NCBI RefSeq assembly: GCF_042242105.1
Contig: NC_092033.1
Coordinates: 2,350,908 to 2,414,907, forward strand
Reading direction: 5' to 3'
DNA from: Pempheris klunzingeri
Lineage: Eukaryota > Chordata > Actinopteri > Acropomatiformes > Pempheridae
DNA: 64,000 nt
The position numbers and the translations under genes are program-made. The notes beneath the pieces were generated by a model. That model saw only the letters and a program-made list of their open reading frames with translations, did no database searches and was not told the origin of the DNA. How positions within the stretch are numbered: position 1 is the stretch's first letter; each line of letters begins with the position of its first letter. Shown piece after piece: positions 61,255 to 64,000 of this stretch.

Positions 61255-62224
61255 GCTCACATGTGCTGTATGTGTGTGTTTTCATGTACTTCTGTCTTTG
61301 TGAGGAACAATTTGAGGGCACCTATAGTGTCCTCACTGCTCTAAGGGGTTACTCTAGGGTCAGGACTTGGGCTGAGGTTAATTAGAGTGAATTAGCACGT
61401 TTTAATCTATGGGCTCAGGTGATGTGTAGAGCAGCAGGAGAAGAGGCTCCTCACAAATCCTAAAATACTTAATATGCGAGATATGCATATGTGGCTCTAT
61501 ATGAATGTAAATGCTAACGTGCCGTATGTACATATGCATGTTTATGATGTGTGGGTGTGATGCTCTTCAGTCTATTTGTGGCAGCTGTATTTATGTGGCT
61601 TGAGGAGCATGAATGCAGATTTAATGCTTTCACTTTGAATTCACGGTGCGTCTGTGTGACCTGCAAAGCTTTTCTCCATTCATGGTATCTAGCAGAGCAT
61701 CCATCTTTTTTTTTCTTTTATGCTAGCAATGATATGATATCTGCATACTTTAAAAACAGTTTGAGTTAGTCACCAAACTAATCCCATGTGTTACTGCATG
61801 TACACCGGGGGGGTGCAGCGATGTGAGGCTGTTGTTGCTTTATGTGTAAATAATCAGACTGTCTCTATTTGGCTATTTAGACCTGTTGACGCAGTATAAA
61901 GAGCGACAAAGTCCACAAAAGCAGGAGGATGTGGCGGCTAACTTCATATTTAGGTACCAAAACTCCTTGGTTAGGTTTAAGAAGGGATTAGGTATTTGGA
62001 TAAACAAAGGTTACAAAGGTACATGAAGCATTTCTCAATCAAGTTTGAACAATTTGCCTTAATTTGTGCAGCTTGGAGTGAATTTGTGTTTGCTTGTGTT
62101 GACTTTGTGTGTAATCTTGTTTTCTTCACATTCAGTCTGAACACACCTTAAAGGTGAGTAGTAACTTTATTTGTTTTTATTTTAGAAATCTCGGTCATTT
62201 GACACTAAATGAACTGTGTGGACA

Positions 62225-62516
62225 CAGGGTTCATATGGGTCGTGAACAATCCTTGGAAATGTTTGAATTTGATGTTGTGTTTTCAAGGTCGCTTCCAAGT
62301 GCTTGAAAGTTCTTGAAATTCTGATAACGTTAATGTAAAAAATCGGTTTCTGACTGAATAGTTTGCTTCTTAGATATTTAACATAAGTTGGCTACTTGAT
62401 TGCAAAGACATCTGTATCTCTATGAGTGACCTCAGCTGTAACATAGCCTAAAAATGCACCTTGAAATTGCCTGAAAAGTGCTTGAATTTGACTTTGGACA
62501 GCGTGAGGGAACCCTG
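62225..62516. mobile_element. Short non-autonomous DNA-transposon-like element with CAGGGTTC ends
   Basis: About 290 bp bounded by CAGGGTTCAT at the left and GGGAACCCTG at the right. The inside carries repeated TTGAAAGTTCTTGAAATT and AAAAGTGCTTGAATTTGA motifs, which I recognise from a common teleost repeat. CAGGG termini suggest a hAT-type relative. No clean 8-bp target duplication is seen, so the copy is old or the ends are slightly misplaced. It has no coding capacity. Confidence 0.6.
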
Positions 62517-63318
62517 TGAACCTGCCTGTTGGATAATCAGTAGGATTTCTAGCAGTTCCAGTTCCACAGTTCGATTTCCCTCACGGCTGCTGTCAAAGGA
62601 TCCCACACAGGATGTGTGACCCTGTTAGAGTTTTACTGGTGCTGTGATATCAAGTTTTGATTCTGCTGTGTGCATCTTCCAGTTGTCGTGTTGCTGTCCC
62701 GTGCAGGAACGATGCAGCCTGAGGTGACACGCTGGTCGATCTGAAACATATTGACTGAACCCTCAAACTAAATACCAATCAAAACATGAAACATGGCTGC
62801 TGTCATTGACTGTGGGGGCATAAAACCTTTTGCTTCGTTGTTGCAGGAAAATGTTAGTTGTTGTGACTAAAGTAAGATGCAAAATGTGCCTCATTAAAGC
62901 CGGACTGTGCTTCTAAAAATGAAAAGCGAGTAAAAGAACTTCAGATGCGTGTGAGCTAGAAATATCCCTGCTTTGAACTCAGCATCACGCTCTCAAACGT
63001 ATGTCCTCATTTCAGTTAACACTGAACTTGGGTGGCTCCTGCAAGTCAACATTTGAGAAGTGCTAGCCGGGAAAGCTAAACAACACGGTGGTTAGCGAGC
63101 TCGGCCTGTGTTTCGAACTTGACCTTTTAGCAGTTTCCTCGATTACAACACTTAGCCGTTAATATTACAGCCTTTAATATTTAACACCCTGAACATATCT
63201 GTACCCGCTGTAACCGGAGCCTGAAGGTGGAGGTGTGTTTAGGTGCGCGTGCTCGTGTGTGTGTGGATGCTGCCGCTCAGTGCGACACATCAGATACCCT
63301 TACTGACAGAGTGTGAGG

Positions 63319-63355
<37 letters not shown>

Positions 63356-63372
63356 CGCGTGCCTGTGTGTGT
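63319..63372. repeat. (GT)n microsatellite with GCGT interruptions
   Basis: About 16 GT units followed by GCGTGCGCGTGC and a short GT run. Confidence 0.9.
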
Positions 63373-64000
63373 GCAACCCGACGCTGCCTCTCACACTCTA
63401 TCTGTATTTAGCATCAGTTACCATCAGGTGGAACAATTAGTCAGTGAAGAGGTTGGCCAAGCAATTAGACGGCAGGAAGCAGAATGTGCAACACAGCCAT
63501 GCGTTAGCCTCGATCCTCGGTCTCTCACTTTAAAGTGGTGGGAAAGCAAGAAGATGGACAAGTGATGAATGTTACAGTACAGAAGTTCCCTTGTGAACTG
63601 TAAGCCTCATGTTAATGTTGAACAAAGGAGCTTTGGGTGTATTGCACATTTTAGGAAAAACTGTAAAAGAGCATAAAAATGGCAGCCGAGGCTGAAATGA
63701 ATAAATCAGCTGGCTGTAATATACACCTGTATGATTGTACCGTTACCTGGGAGAGTCCTGTGTTCCTGTCATACACTGTATAATATAGAAGCACACGGAG
63801 CTTCCAGGTTTGAGAAGTGAAGCCAATGCTGAAGTGCCTGAAACCTGAATTCTTCTCACTGATTTATCACCTCAGTAAACATTTTCCTGATGGTCAAGTC
63901 AATGTTCCTTCACTAACTTATGGTCCCATTTAGGGTAAAATAGATCAAGAGCAGGGTATCCTTTAGGGCAGGGCCTAAACCTAACCAATCAGAGCATCAC

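Larger units (their letters stand above)
58264..64000. other. Intergenic DNA downstream of pik3cg; no gene found
   Basis: Apart from the repeats listed separately, I see no exon with homology or splice context. Open frames at 59147-59655 are translations of a CTCCT repeat. Those at 61078-61344 and 63243-63565 run through GT tracts. Human PRKAR2B lies beyond PIK3CG, but no cAMP-binding or dimerisation-domain exon was recognised here. Confidence 0.6.

Noticed and set aside
58264..64000. Search for PRKAR2B or another neighbour downstream of pik3cg
   Set aside because: No cAMP-binding-domain or other recognisable exon seen.

Overview
The window is vertebrate nuclear DNA and almost certainly from a teleost (ray-finned) fish. 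It has split genes with GT-AG introns, very dense (CA)n/(GT)n microsatellites, fish-type interspersed repeats, and three genes that are clearly vertebrate. No prokaryotic, organellar or viral genes were seen. The species cannot be named from the sequence. Coding structures were built by hand: exons were matched to remembered family sequence, then checked for splice sites and reading phase. All three gene models keep a continuous frame from exon to exon.

Layout. Positions 1-12096 show no exon I can support and are best read as intron or 5' flank of the first gene, full of CA/GT microsatellites. Positions 12097-34437 (+) carry 31 coding exons of a PTPRZ1 orthologue, a receptor-type tyrosine phosphatase and chondroitin sulfate proteoglycan. 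Its order is carbonic-anhydrase-like domain, fibronectin III, long acidic Ser/Gly-rich spacer, transmembrane helix, juxtamembrane segment with a 21-nt microexon, active phosphatase D1 and inactive D2. The signal-peptide exon(s) lie outside the window or were not recognised. A 2.3-kb 3' UTR follows to about 36725. HBP1 (HMG-box transcription factor 1) lies tail-to-tail on the minus strand, with coding exons 43600-38920, a 3' UTR to about 36775 and a CCAAT/CRE promoter near 44950-45003. About 1.3 kb beyond it, head-to-head, is PIK3CG (p110-gamma PI3-kinase), with a 5' exon near 46330-46543 and 23 coding exons at 47812-57141. Positions 57142-64000 hold its 3' end and repeat-rich intergenic DNA.

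The genes are not an operon and need not act together. As I recall the human map, HBP1 and PIK3CG are neighbours at 7q22 while PTPRZ1 is at 7q31, so this is partly conserved synteny with PTPRZ1 brought alongside.

The points most worth a second look are these. CA tracts sit directly after many 5' splice sites and GT tracts before several 3' splice sites, in all three genes. A family of long fold-back (quasi-palindromic) transposable elements appears in four copies. A PTPRZ1 intron offers a read-through stop and poly(A) signal that would make a secreted, phosphacan-like form, and that intron ends in about 330 nt of pure pyrimidine abutting the transmembrane exon. The PIK3CG N-terminal half is split by many introns. 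An unrecognised 116-codon reading frame sits in the PTPRZ1 3' UTR. I found no convincing new multi-gene system.
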